From JBFWUW01 sp050247075 (GTDB taxonomy: Bacteria; Planctomycetota; Planctomycetia; Pirellulales; JBFWUW01), in assembly GCA_050247075.1 (NCBI GenBank), contig JBFWUW010000013.1, positions 45,796 through 109,795 on the forward strand: a stretch of 64,000 bases of DNA, written 5' to 3'. The first letter of the stretch is position 1; every line of letters starts with the position of its first letter. The notes under the pieces are model-generated. The model made no database searches. It saw only the letters and a list, made by a program, of their open reading frames with translations, and was not told the DNA's origin. A program made the position numbers and the translations under genes. Positions 35,510-42,612 of the stretch are shown piece after piece.

Positions 35510-36190
35510 TCAATTCGCGGGTTCGGAGGGCGGTTGGGGCCGACCAAAGCGGCGTTCATTTTCAAGTTCAATAGGTGCCTGGCGGAGCGTTTCCAGAAAC
35601 CGTTGGCGCAAATCGTCATCTTCAGGTTCCAGCAGCTTTAGCACCCGCTCCGGATCAATGATGTCGATGTGCAACTTGCACAGCTCCACAATGTCGGCGA
35701 AATCGCGTGCCCGGCTGGCCAGCAATTTGAGCCACAGCAAATCGTGCAGTCCGATCACGGGAATTCCCGCTATCGGCTCCACCGTTTCGACTGCTTCCAC
35801 GTCTGGAAAAAGATAAGGCCGTCCCAAATGGACCAGGTCTCGAGAGACCAGGAAGTCGACTTGGATTCCCGTGGGACGATATAGAAAACAATACTGGCGA
35901 ATCTCCAATTGTTCCCAGGCGGGATCATCCAACAATTGTTCAGCCAGGGGACGAGCCTGGTGATGGTTCACTAAGACATCGCGATCGGTCGTGGACCGGG
36001 CATAGCCATGCCGGGCCAACGCGACACCGCCAATAATGACCAACGACGTTCCGATTACGTCCGCGTGTTCGCGCAATGCCTCCAGTGTTGGATCGTGGCC
36101 GTCCTGAGTCGCTTGAGTCATATTGAACAATGTCTGTAACTTGGCCTCGAAAGGCACATCGCTGAGAAAATGGTGGAAGGGGACTCCCAT
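35510..36190 (-). CDS. Nucleotidyltransferase of the AbiEii/DUF6036 type inside the nuo operon
   Basis: 226 residues from ATG 36190, 6 bp after the nuoF stop (36197); a second ATG at 36121 would give a shorter form. The NTase fold is clear: 'LVIIGGVALARHGYARSTTDRDVLV' with GG at 54-55 and the catalytic D69-x-D71, and a third Asp at 112 in 'GIQVDFLVS'. After it comes 'IPVIGLHDLLWLKLLASRARDFADIVELCK' (about residues 143-172), a motif seen in AbiEii/DUF6036-like proteins. Such enzymes transfer nucleotides, some as toxins. It sits between nuoF and nuoG with no intergenic space of note, so it is transcribed with complex I. No paired antitoxin is visible. It is not a known complex I subunit. Confidence 0.85.
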   Translation of the reverse strand: MGVPFHHFLSDVPFEAKLQTLFNMTQATQDGHDPTLEALREHADVIGTSLVIIGGVALARHGYARSTTDRDVLVNHHQARPLAEQLLDDPAWEQLEIRQYCFLYRPTGIQVDFLVSRDLVHLGRPYLFPDVEAVETVEPIAGIPVIGLHDLLWLKLLASRARDFADIVELCKLHIDIIDPERVLKLLEPEDDDLRQRFLETLRQAPIELENERRFGRPQPPSEPAN

Positions 36191-36196
36191 GTGAGG

Positions 36197-37552
36197 TCAG
36201 TGCGCTCCCGCGGTTAGCAGCGCCGGCACCGCTTCCGTCACCGTGTAGCCGGTGGGGTTGGTGCGCTTGATGTACTCCTCGAACTCGTTGCGGAACTTGC
36301 GGATGGCGTTCTTCAGCGGCCAGGCCGCGCCGTCGGCCAGCCCGCAGATGGTGGTGCCGGGGATGATGCCGATGCTGTCGCCAATCTCCAGTAACAGGTC
36401 GAGATCTTTCAAGCGGCCTTGGCCGGCCTTGATGCGTTCCAGCATGCTCAGCGACCAGGCGGTTCCCTCGCGGCAAGGGGTGCATTGGCCGCAGCTTTCG
36501 TGCTGGAAGAAGCGGGCCGAGTTGTGCAGAAAGTCGACCATGCTGACCGTTTCGTCCAGGACCACCACGGCCGCCGTCCCCAGGCCCAGGCAGCCCACCT
36601 TGCCCGGCCCGGCAAAGTCGAGCGGTGTGTCGAACTCCGCCTCGGTGAACAGGCCCATGCTGATACCGCCGGGGATAGCCGCCTTGGCCTTGCGGCCTTT
36701 CCAGACCCCGCCGCCGTATTCGTCGATGAGTTGCCGCAGCGTGATGCCCAAGGGGGCCTCGTAACAGCCCGGCTTGTTGACGTGGCCCGACAGGCAATAC
36801 AGCTTGGGTCCGTAGCTGCCGGGATCGCGAGGATTGGCGGGGTCGGCTGGCACGCCGATGCTTTTGAACCAATCGACGCCGCGGGCCGCGATTTGCGTGA
36901 CGCAGGCGGCCGTCTCGATGTTGTTGACCACGGTCGGCTTGCGGAACAACCCCTCGACCGCTGGAAATGGCGGCTTGATCCGCGGCCAGGCCCGCTTGCC
37001 TTCCAGGCTTTCGATGAGGCCGGTCTCTTCTCCGCAGATGTAGGCCGCCGCGCCGCGATGTACGTAAATGTCGAGCGAAAAGCCGCTCCCCAAAATGTCT
37101 TGGCCCAACAGCCCGCGCTCGTAGCACTCGGCGATGGCCCCTTCCAGCCGCTCGTAACACAGCGGGTATTCCACGCGCAGATAGATATAGGCCGTAGTAG
37201 CCCGCGTGCCAAAGCAACTCAGGATGATTCCTTCGATCACCTGGTGCGGGTCCAACTCCATCAGCACGCGGTTGTTGAACGTGCCGGGTTCGCTTTCGTC
37301 GGCATTGATGCACATGTAGATTGGGCCGGGGTGGTCCTTGGGCAGGAAAGTCCACTTTAATCCGGTGGGAAAGCCCGCCCCGCCGCGTCCGCGGAGATTG
37401 CTGGACTTGATCAGCTCGACAAACTCGGCCGGCTTGCTGTTGGCCAGCACTTTCTTGAGCGCGGAGTATCCCCCACCCGCCTCGTACACAGCCAAGGTAT
37501 GGCTGTCGGGCTTGTCGATATTGGCCAGCAGGATGGGTTCAAACTTGGGCAC
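36197..37552 (-). CDS. nuoF: NADH-quinone oxidoreductase subunit F (NADH/FMN site)
   Basis: 451 residues. Carries the NADH and FMN sites and cluster N3. Motifs: GRGGAGFPTGLKW (residues about 55-67), 'CINADESEPGTFNNR', 'AYICGEETGLIESLEGKR', 'NNIETAACV' and the Fe-S ligands in 'ESCGQCTPCREGTAWSL' with the fourth Cys in 'TTICGLADGA'. It oxidises NADH and passes electrons to NuoE/G. A 275-base gap to nuoE holds repeats. It is followed directly by the nucleotidyltransferase gene rather than nuoG. Confidence 0.97.
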   Translation of the reverse strand: MPKFEPILLANIDKPDSHTLAVYEAGGGYSALKKVLANSKPAEFVELIKSSNLRGRGGAGFPTGLKWTFLPKDHPGPIYMCINADESEPGTFNNRVLMELDPHQVIEGIILSCFGTRATTAYIYLRVEYPLCYERLEGAIAECYERGLLGQDILGSGFSLDIYVHRGAAAYICGEETGLIESLEGKRAWPRIKPPFPAVEGLFRKPTVVNNIETAACVTQIAARGVDWFKSIGVPADPANPRDPGSYGPKLYCLSGHVNKPGCYEAPLGITLRQLIDEYGGGVWKGRKAKAAIPGGISMGLFTEAEFDTPLDFAGPGKVGCLGLGTAAVVVLDETVSMVDFLHNSARFFQHESCGQCTPCREGTAWSLSMLERIKAGQGRLKDLDLLLEIGDSIGIIPGTTICGLADGAAWPLKNAIRKFRNEFEEYIKRTNPTGYTVTEAVPALLTAGAH

Positions 37553-37827
37553 GGTGATGTCTCTCGTTCAGCCTTTACGCGGCGTTTTTGGGTCTTTTAG
37601 GAGGCGTTTCCAACGCTGATTTTTCCTTCTCCTTCTCCCTTTGGAAGAGGGCCGGGGTGAGGGCTTGACGCTTGGAAAACCTTTCTCCACATCTCCCTCT
37701 CCCCAACCCTCTCCCGGAGTACCGGGAGAGGGAGCATCGGCGTTGGAAGCGCCTCTTACAATTCGCATCGGCGTTGGAAACGCCTCCTACATTTCGGCGT
37801 CGGAGACGCCTTCTACAAAAACGCCTT
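37553..37827. repeat. Repeat-filled gap between nuoE and nuoF
   Basis: 275 bases with no gene. It holds, in order: a mini-hairpin in reverse orientation (37597-37617); CTCTCCC/GGGAGAG element copy 3 (37628-37733); and three mini-hairpins in tandem, with stems GGCGTT/AGCGCC (37739-37759), GGCGTT/AACGCC (37770-37790) and GGCGTC/GACGCC (37796-37816), all with the loop GGA. A partial fourth unit (37820-37831) carries the nuoE stop codon. Confidence 0.75.
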
Positions 37828-38310
37828 CTACAATGACTTCAAAAACTGGTCCGCTTTCTCGTTCGTTAGATCTTTGTGCAAGGCCGTTCCGGCCAACATG
37901 CAGGGGGCAAAGTCGCAAGCCCCCAGGCATTCGGCGAATTCCAGGGTGAGCTTGCCGTCTGGCGTGGTCTGGCCCGGCTTGATGCCGGCCTCGTGGCACA
38001 TATGTTCCAGCACTTCCTCGCCGCCGCGCAAGGCACAGGCAATGGAGCGGCAGACCCAGGCCCGCGTGGAGCCGTGGGGGGCGTCTTGCTTGAAATAGCC
38101 ATAAAAGCTGAGCGTGTCTTGCACTTCGGCCGGGTGCAGTTCCAGCAGTTCGGCGACCTCTACCACCGCCTGAATCGGCACGTACCGCAGCCGGTCGTTA
38201 ACGATGTGCAAGGCCGGCAGCGTCACGGCCTGCCGCGTGGGATAACGCGGAAAGAACGCCTTAATGGCGGCGATCATTTCGTCGGTGAGGATGCGATTGG
38301 TGGTGGACAT
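37828..38310 (-). CDS. nuoE: NADH-quinone oxidoreductase subunit E ([2Fe-2S])
   Basis: 160-residue thioredoxin-like subunit with cluster N1a. Ligands are CRSIAC (C-x4-C, about residues 86-91) and CLGAC (C-x3-C, about 128-132), each flanked as in the family ('FAECLGACDFAPC'). The N-terminal helical part 'ALHIVNDRLRYVPIQAVVEVAELLELHPAEVQDTLSFYGYF' is conserved. The stop codon falls in the TTCTAC tail of a repeat. It starts 24 bp after nuoD. Confidence 0.96.
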   Translation of the reverse strand: MSTTNRILTDEMIAAIKAFFPRYPTRQAVTLPALHIVNDRLRYVPIQAVVEVAELLELHPAEVQDTLSFYGYFKQDAPHGSTRAWVCRSIACALRGGEEVLEHMCHEAGIKPGQTTPDGKLTLEFAECLGACDFAPCMLAGTALHKDLTNEKADQFLKSL

Positions 38311-38334
38311 GACAATTTGGCTCCGCGAGCGTTC

Positions 38335-39564
38335 TTACCGATCCAGTTCCGCCGCGATAATATTCAAACTTCCCAAGACCGCCACCACGTCGCTCAGGGT
38401 GTGGCCGCGAATCAATTCTGGAAACAACGCGAAGTGGATGTACGAAGGTGGCCGGCAACGGGCGCGATAAGCCACGTTGGTGCCGTCACCCGCCAGGTAA
38501 AAGCCCAGCTCGCCATTGGGGCTTTCCACCGCCGCGTACGTCTCGTCGTGCGGGGCCTCAAAGCCGCGGTTGCTCATCACAAGTTCAAAGTGCGAAATGC
38601 AGCCTTCAATCGTCTTGTAAACCTGCGGCTTGGAGGGGATTGTCGTCCGTTCACCCACCGCCACGTTGACCGGTCCCGACGGCAAGTTGTTCAGCGCCTG
38701 CTCGATGATCCGCAGGCTCTCCCGCATCTCCACCATCCGCACGAAATACCGGGCGAAACAGTCCCCCTCGCGGGCGCAGACCACCTGAAAGTCGAAGTCT
38801 TTGTACGAAAGATAGGGATCGTCCTGGCGCAAGTCGCGGGTGACGCCGCTGGCCCGGGCGATTGGCCCGGTGGAGCTGCGGTTGGTGGCTTGCTCCCTGG
38901 TCAAAACGCCTACTCCCTTGGTGCGGTCGATGAAGATGCGGTTGCGATTGAGCAGCCGCTCCATGTCGTCCAGCGTCTTGGGAAAGGTCTTCAGAAACGC
39001 GCGAATCTTCTCGATCACCAGCGGCGTGATGTCGTACATCAGCCCGCCCACGCGGGTGTAGCTGTTGGTGAAGCGGGCACCGCACAGCGTCTCGAAAATG
39101 TCGTAGATCGTCTCGCGCTGGTTGAAGGCGTACAGAAAAAACGTGAACGCGCCGGTGTCCAGCCCCATCGCGCCGGTACTCAGCAAATGGTCGCTGATTC
39201 GCGCCAATTCCGAGATAATCACGCGGATATATTGGCACCGCGATGGCAATTCCAGCCCCAGCAATTTTTCCACCGCGCAATGCCAGGCCACGTTGTTGGC
39301 CATCGGCGAGATGTAGTTCATGCGGTCGGTGACGGTCACATACTGGTTGTAGTCCAGATGCTCGCCGATCTTCTCGAAGCCCGAGTGCAGATAGCCGATA
39401 TCGGGCATGGCGTCGACGACCCGCTCCCCCTCTAGCTTCAGCACGATCCGCAGCGTGGTGTGCGTGGCCGGGTGTTGCGGGCCAAAGTTGAGCGTCCAGA
39501 CGTAGTCTTGCGACTCATCGTGGGCGATGTCTTGCGTTTGAAAGTCGGTCAGCGAGAGCGGCAT
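38335..39564 (-). CDS. nuoD: NADH-quinone oxidoreductase subunit D (49 kDa)
   Basis: 409 residues from ATG 39564, 4 bp after the nuoC stop; the open frame runs back into nuoC and is rejected. It forms the quinone pocket. Motifs: 'NFGPQHPATHTTLRIVLKLEGE', 'GYLHSGFEKIGEHLDYNQ', 'SRCQYIRVIISELARISDHLLSTGAMGLDTGAFT', and the C-terminal 'SPNGELGFYLAGDGTNVAYRARCRPPSYIHFALFPELIRGHTLSDVVAVLGSLNIIAAELDR' end, quoted in part. The C-terminal DR is the family end, so the gene is complete. Confidence 0.97.
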   Translation of the reverse strand: MPLSLTDFQTQDIAHDESQDYVWTLNFGPQHPATHTTLRIVLKLEGERVVDAMPDIGYLHSGFEKIGEHLDYNQYVTVTDRMNYISPMANNVAWHCAVEKLLGLELPSRCQYIRVIISELARISDHLLSTGAMGLDTGAFTFFLYAFNQRETIYDIFETLCGARFTNSYTRVGGLMYDITPLVIEKIRAFLKTFPKTLDDMERLLNRNRIFIDRTKGVGVLTREQATNRSSTGPIARASGVTRDLRQDDPYLSYKDFDFQVVCAREGDCFARYFVRMVEMRESLRIIEQALNNLPSGPVNVAVGERTTIPSKPQVYKTIEGCISHFELVMSNRGFEAPHDETYAAVESPNGELGFYLAGDGTNVAYRARCRPPSYIHFALFPELIRGHTLSDVVAVLGSLNIIAAELDR

Positions 39565-39568
39565 GAAA

Positions 39569-40066
39569 TCAACCCTCGTCGCGAGTGAGAACCGGGAAGT
39601 TATGCCGTTCGCCCCGGCCTTGCAACGGATAGTCCTTCCGCAGTGGGTGGGCCACGAACTCGTCGGGCAGCAGTATCCGCCGATGGTCGGGATGGCCGGC
39701 AAACGTCACGCCGAACATGTCCCACACCTCGCGCTCCAGCCAGTTGGCCCCTTCCCACAGCGGCACGACCGACCGCACCACCAAGTCGGGCTCGTTGACG
39801 AACACCCGCACCGTCAGGCGGGCGTTGCTGTCGGTGTTGGCCAACAAATAGGCCAAGCCAAAGCGGTCGGTAGCGTCGCGGTAGTTCAAATAATCGACGC
39901 AGGTCACATCGACCAGCAGATCAAAGCCCTGTTTTTCCTTAAGAAACGAGAGGACGTCGAAGGCGCTGTCTCGCGGCACCACCACGCGCATGTCGCCGCG
40001 GAACTCGCTGAATTGCAGGTCAGTGAAGGCGGCTGTCAAAGCCTGTTGCACCGCGGGATCGTTCAT
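39569..40066 (-). CDS. nuoC: NADH-quinone oxidoreductase subunit C (30 kDa)
   Basis: 165 residues. The ATG at 40066 is chosen because upstream sequence is repeat-derived. The conserved C-terminal signature is clear: 'ANWLEREVWDMFGVTFAGHPDHRRILLPDEF' and 'HPLRKDYPLQGRGER' (about residues 110-152). It is a separate gene, not the NuoCD fusion found in gammaproteobacteria. A mini-hairpin at 40076-40096 lies 10 bp before the ATG; on the minus strand its GTAGGAG would place a Shine-Dalgarno-like sequence upstream of the hairpin. Confidence 0.95.
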   Translation of the reverse strand: MNDPAVQQALTAAFTDLQFSEFRGDMRVVVPRDSAFDVLSFLKEKQGFDLLVDVTCVDYLNYRDATDRFGLAYLLANTDSNARLTVRVFVNEPDLVVRSVVPLWEGANWLEREVWDMFGVTFAGHPDHRRILLPDEFVAHPLRKDYPLQGRGERHNFPVLTRDEG

Positions 40067-40075
40067 ACAAAGATC

Positions 40076-40096
40076 GGCGTTGGAAACGCCTCCTAC
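40076..40096 (-). repeat. Mini-hairpin repeat at the nuoC leader
   Basis: Stem GGCGTT/AACGCC with loop GGA and TCCTAC tail on the plus strand. Read on the coding (minus) strand it is GTAGGAG followed by a hairpin and then 9 bases to the ATG. Confidence 0.6.
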
Positions 40097-40110
40097 AATC
40101 TCATCAAAAC

Positions 40111-40186
40111 GGGTGCCACGGGCGGCTCGACCGCCAGTGGCTTGACAACTCACTGGTACACAGGCGGGCAAGCCGCCAGTGGCACC
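40111..40186. repeat. Inverted GGTGCCAC-type element between nuoB and nuoC
   Basis: Outer arms GGTGCCACGGGCGGCT and AGCCGCCAGTGGCACC are inverted repeats with one mismatch, with inner CGACCGCCAGTGG and CAGGCGGGC. It is a palindromic spacer with no coding content. Confidence 0.65.
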
Positions 40187-40202
40187 TTATAAACTCACAA
40201 AT

Positions 40203-40769
40203 CTACAAACTCACATGCCGTGCGCCGGGCGGCAGTTGCAATTGCGGCAATTCCACCAAAGCGCGTTTGCGTTCTTGGCGTTGCCGTGTGTTGAACTCGT
40301 CGCCGGTGATCGTTCCCTCACGCTGAATCTTGTCTTGCAGGTCGATGATGGCCTGAATCAATTGCTCGGGCCGCGGTGGACAGCCTGGCACGTACATATC
40401 GACCGGGATAAAACGGTCGATCCCTTGCACCACGCAGTAGGTGTCGAACACGCCGCCGGTCGATGCGCAAGCCCCCATGGAAATGCACCACTTGGGCTCG
40501 TTCATCTGCTGCCAAATCCGTTGCAGCACGGGCAGCATCTTCATCACCACGCGGCCCGCCACGATCATCAGGTCGCACTGCCGCGGGCTGAAGCGGAAGA
40601 CCTCGGCCCCAAAGCGGGCCAGGTCGTGGCGGCTGGCCCCGGTAGCCATCAGTTCGATGCCGCAACAGGCCGTGGCAAACGGCATGGGCCACAAGCTGTT
40701 CTTGCGGCACCAACTGGCCAGTTCGTCCAGCTTGCTAACGACTACGTTTTCCGGCAGCTCTATCGCCAT
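40203..40769 (-). CDS. nuoB: NADH-quinone oxidoreductase subunit B ([4Fe-4S] N2)
   Basis: 188 residues. The N2 cluster ligands are in 'FATACCGIELMA' (adjacent Cys pair), 'SMGACASTGG' and 'VPGCPPRPEQLI'. The rest is typical ('RHDLARFGAEVFRFSPRQCDLMIVAGRVVMKMLPVLQRIWQQMNEPKWCI'). It accepts electrons and passes them to quinone with NuoD. Its start overlaps the nuoA stop by 10 bp. A decayed copy of residues about 67-111 lies at 45008-45142. Confidence 0.97.
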   Translation of the reverse strand: MAIELPENVVVSKLDELASWCRKNSLWPMPFATACCGIELMATGASRHDLARFGAEVFRFSPRQCDLMIVAGRVVMKMLPVLQRIWQQMNEPKWCISMGACASTGGVFDTYCVVQGIDRFIPVDMYVPGCPPRPEQLIQAIIDLQDKIQREGTITGDEFNTRQRQERKRALVELPQLQLPPGARHVSL

Positions 40770-41176
40770 TTGAAGACCCCCTTGCGCCAGGCATAGGCCA
40801 GGCCTACCGCCAATAGGCCGATGAACAGCAGCACTTCGCTAAATATCAGGCCCCGGCAACAGACCAATCCGTCGGCCACGGCGGCATCCAGCCCGCGTAC
40901 GGGTTGCCCCTCGGGTGCCGACTTGGCCGCCACGGCCCAGGGATACAAAAACAGCAGTTCCACGTCGAACACCAGAAAGGCAATCGCCACCAAGTGGAAG
41001 CGAATATCGAACCGCCGCCGCGTATCGTGGATGGGGTCCATGCCGCTTTCATACGGCATCTGCTTGACTGCCCCTTGCCGCTTAGGTCCCAGCGTCTTGC
41101 CGGCCACCATTAACCCCACGGCCACACCCGACGAGGCCAACACAAAGAGCAAGATGGGAAGCGGGGCGAAATCCAT
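40760..41176 (-). CDS. nuoA: NADH-quinone oxidoreductase subunit A
   Basis: 138-residue membrane subunit, first gene of the operon. Three helices and the conserved 'PYESGMDPIHDTRRRFDIRFHLVAIAFLVFDVELLFLYPWA' block (about residues 41-82) identify it. The loop after TM2 has an insert of about 20 residues (SAPEGQPVRGLDAAV). ATG 41176; upstream lies the operon promoter with a Rex-like operator at 41289-41308. Confidence 0.97.
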   Translation of the reverse strand: MDFAPLPILLFVLASSGVAVGLMVAGKTLGPKRQGAVKQMPYESGMDPIHDTRRRFDIRFHLVAIAFLVFDVELLFLYPWAVAAKSAPEGQPVRGLDAAVADGLVCCRGLIFSEVLLFIGLLAVGLAYAWRKGVFKWR

Positions 41177-41790
41177 AAAGCTTTACTGTTAAATCCGTTG
41201 CGTCGATAAAGAAGCCAGTCCGCTGGCTGACGGTGCAACCGCCCAGGCATCCGCCAGCCCGGCTATCCCCTCTGCCGGCCCGTCGAACATTGTGAATCGT
41301 TTCACAATCTCCTGTCAAAAGAAAGCCCGACCAATCCGGTCGAGCCAGGGCAAAAACCGCCCGAATCGTAACGCTTGGCCAGAAAAGGGTCAAGCATCGC
41401 CGCGCACCGTCGCGCTGCGCGCCTCGGGCCGACCGAGCAAGCGGAATGGCCGCACACGCCGAAGTCCGTTGTCACATTCCCTTAGCATAGCCGAGTATTG
41501 CCCGCTACTTTGCGACCGCAGGGAATCCAGGCGTCGGGAAACCCGAGCATCAGCCAGCCAACCGGTGGGTAGCAACGGCGGCGGAGCCCTTGCTTCGGCA
41601 TCGCCGCAATCCCGTGGAGAGGTGCCATTCCTTGGGCGGTACCGTCACCCAGCGCGGTACGTGAAGACATGCGTGTCCCAGGGCGCGGTCCAAAATAACT
41701 GTCCGCATTTCCCATCCATATCCCGCGGAGCAGCCCAAATGGGAATTGACTATCTGACGGCGACTTCGTGGACAAGATAAAATAGCCGGC
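41177..41790. other. 614-base divergent region between nuoA and the sigma factor gene
   Basis: No gene is supported. It contains the Rex-like palindrome at 41289-41308. The rest shows no clear promoter hexamers, and the part next to the sigma factor (41600-41790) has no recognisable operator. Confidence 0.5.
41289..41308. promoter_or_regulatory. Rex-type operator upstream of the nuo operon
   Basis: ATTGTGAATCGTTTCACAAT is a perfect palindrome of 8-bp arms around TCGT. Its core TTGTGAA-N4-TTCACAA is the published consensus for Rex, the NADH/NAD+ sensing repressor. It lies 113-132 bp before the nuoA start. nuo operons are known Rex targets in Streptomyces and others. Confidence 0.7.
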
Positions 41791-42540
41791 ATGAAAGCAA
41801 CAGGCTCTGGCGATCAGGCTCATAATCGCGTCGCGTCGTTTGCCACGACGCAGTGGAGCATCGTCGTCCGTGCGGGCCAGCGGAAAGATGCCGTAGCGGA
41901 ATCGGCGCTCGCGGAGTTATGCCGACGTTACTGGTTTCCGCTGTACGCGTACGTGCGGCGTCGCACAAGAGATGCCGGCGAGGCACAGGATCTGACGCAG
42001 GAATTCTTTGCCCGGTTGCTCGAAAAACAGACGTTGGCCGAGGCGTCGCCTGATCGCGGGCGGTTTCGCAGCTTTCTGCTGACGTCCATGAAGAATTTTC
42101 TGGCCAATGACCGGGACCGGGCCGGCGCGCAAAAGCGCGGTGGCCATGTGCGGCAATTGTCGCTCGACTGGCAGGCCGGCGAATCGCGTTTGAGCTACGA
42201 ACCCGCCGATCATCGTACCCCGGAGGATTCTTACGAGCGGCAATGGGCATTGACCTTGCTGGACCAGGTTGTTGCCCGGTTGCAAGGCGAATTTGCCGCG
42301 GCGGGCAAGTCGCAGCAATTCGAGTTGCTCAAGGGTGCCCTGACGGGCGATCGTTCCGACTTGCCCTACGCCAAGCTGGCACCGCAGCTCGGTGTTTCCG
42401 ATGCGGCCGCGAGAAAGGCGGCCCAGCGTTTACGCGACAGGTACCGCGAGATGCTGCGCGAGGAAATCGCTCGCACGGTGGCCGATCCCGCCGACGTGCA
42501 GGACGAAATCCGCCGCCTTTTCGAATTGTTGGCGAAATGA
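41791..42540 (+). CDS. ECF RNA polymerase sigma factor, planctomycete type
   Basis: 249 residues. Region 2 includes 'FATTQWSIVV...LCRRYWFPLYAYVRRRTRDAGEAQDLTQEFFARLLEK' (about residues 18-78) and the short Arg-rich 'DRGRFRSFLLTSMKNFLANDRDRAGAQKRGG'. Region 4 includes 'LPYAKLAPQLGVSDAAARKAAQRLRDRYREMLREEIARTV' with a helix-turn-helix. The family is common in Planctomycetes and Acidobacteria and is often next to a Ser/Thr kinase, as here (72 bp downstream, same strand). No anti-sigma gene is present. The normal DAED motif of region 2.2 reads EAQD, which may alter core binding. Probably activated through the kinase. Confidence 0.93.
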   Translation: MKATGSGDQAHNRVASFATTQWSIVVRAGQRKDAVAESALAELCRRYWFPLYAYVRRRTRDAGEAQDLTQEFFARLLEKQTLAEASPDRGRFRSFLLTSMKNFLANDRDRAGAQKRGGHVRQLSLDWQAGESRLSYEPADHRTPEDSYERQWALTLLDQVVARLQGEFAAAGKSQQFELLKGALTGDRSDLPYAKLAPQLGVSDAAARKAAQRLRDRYREMLREEIARTVADPADVQDEIRRLFELLAK

Positions 42541-42612
42541 AGTCACAAGCAGCCGAGTTTGCTTTAGTGATAGGTTAGGTGCGCCGACTGATCCTCTCCA
42601 AGGAAACCTGTC

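Noticed and set aside
35940..37355. Minus-strand frame of 471 codons overlapping nuoF and the nucleotidyltransferase
   Set aside because: It is a frame-shifted shadow of nuoF, rich in Arg and Pro; nuoF has all conserved motifs in its own frame.
37876..39435. Plus-strand frame of 519 codons antisense to nuoD and nuoE
   Set aside because: It is a shadow; the minus-strand nuoD and nuoE are conserved over their whole length.
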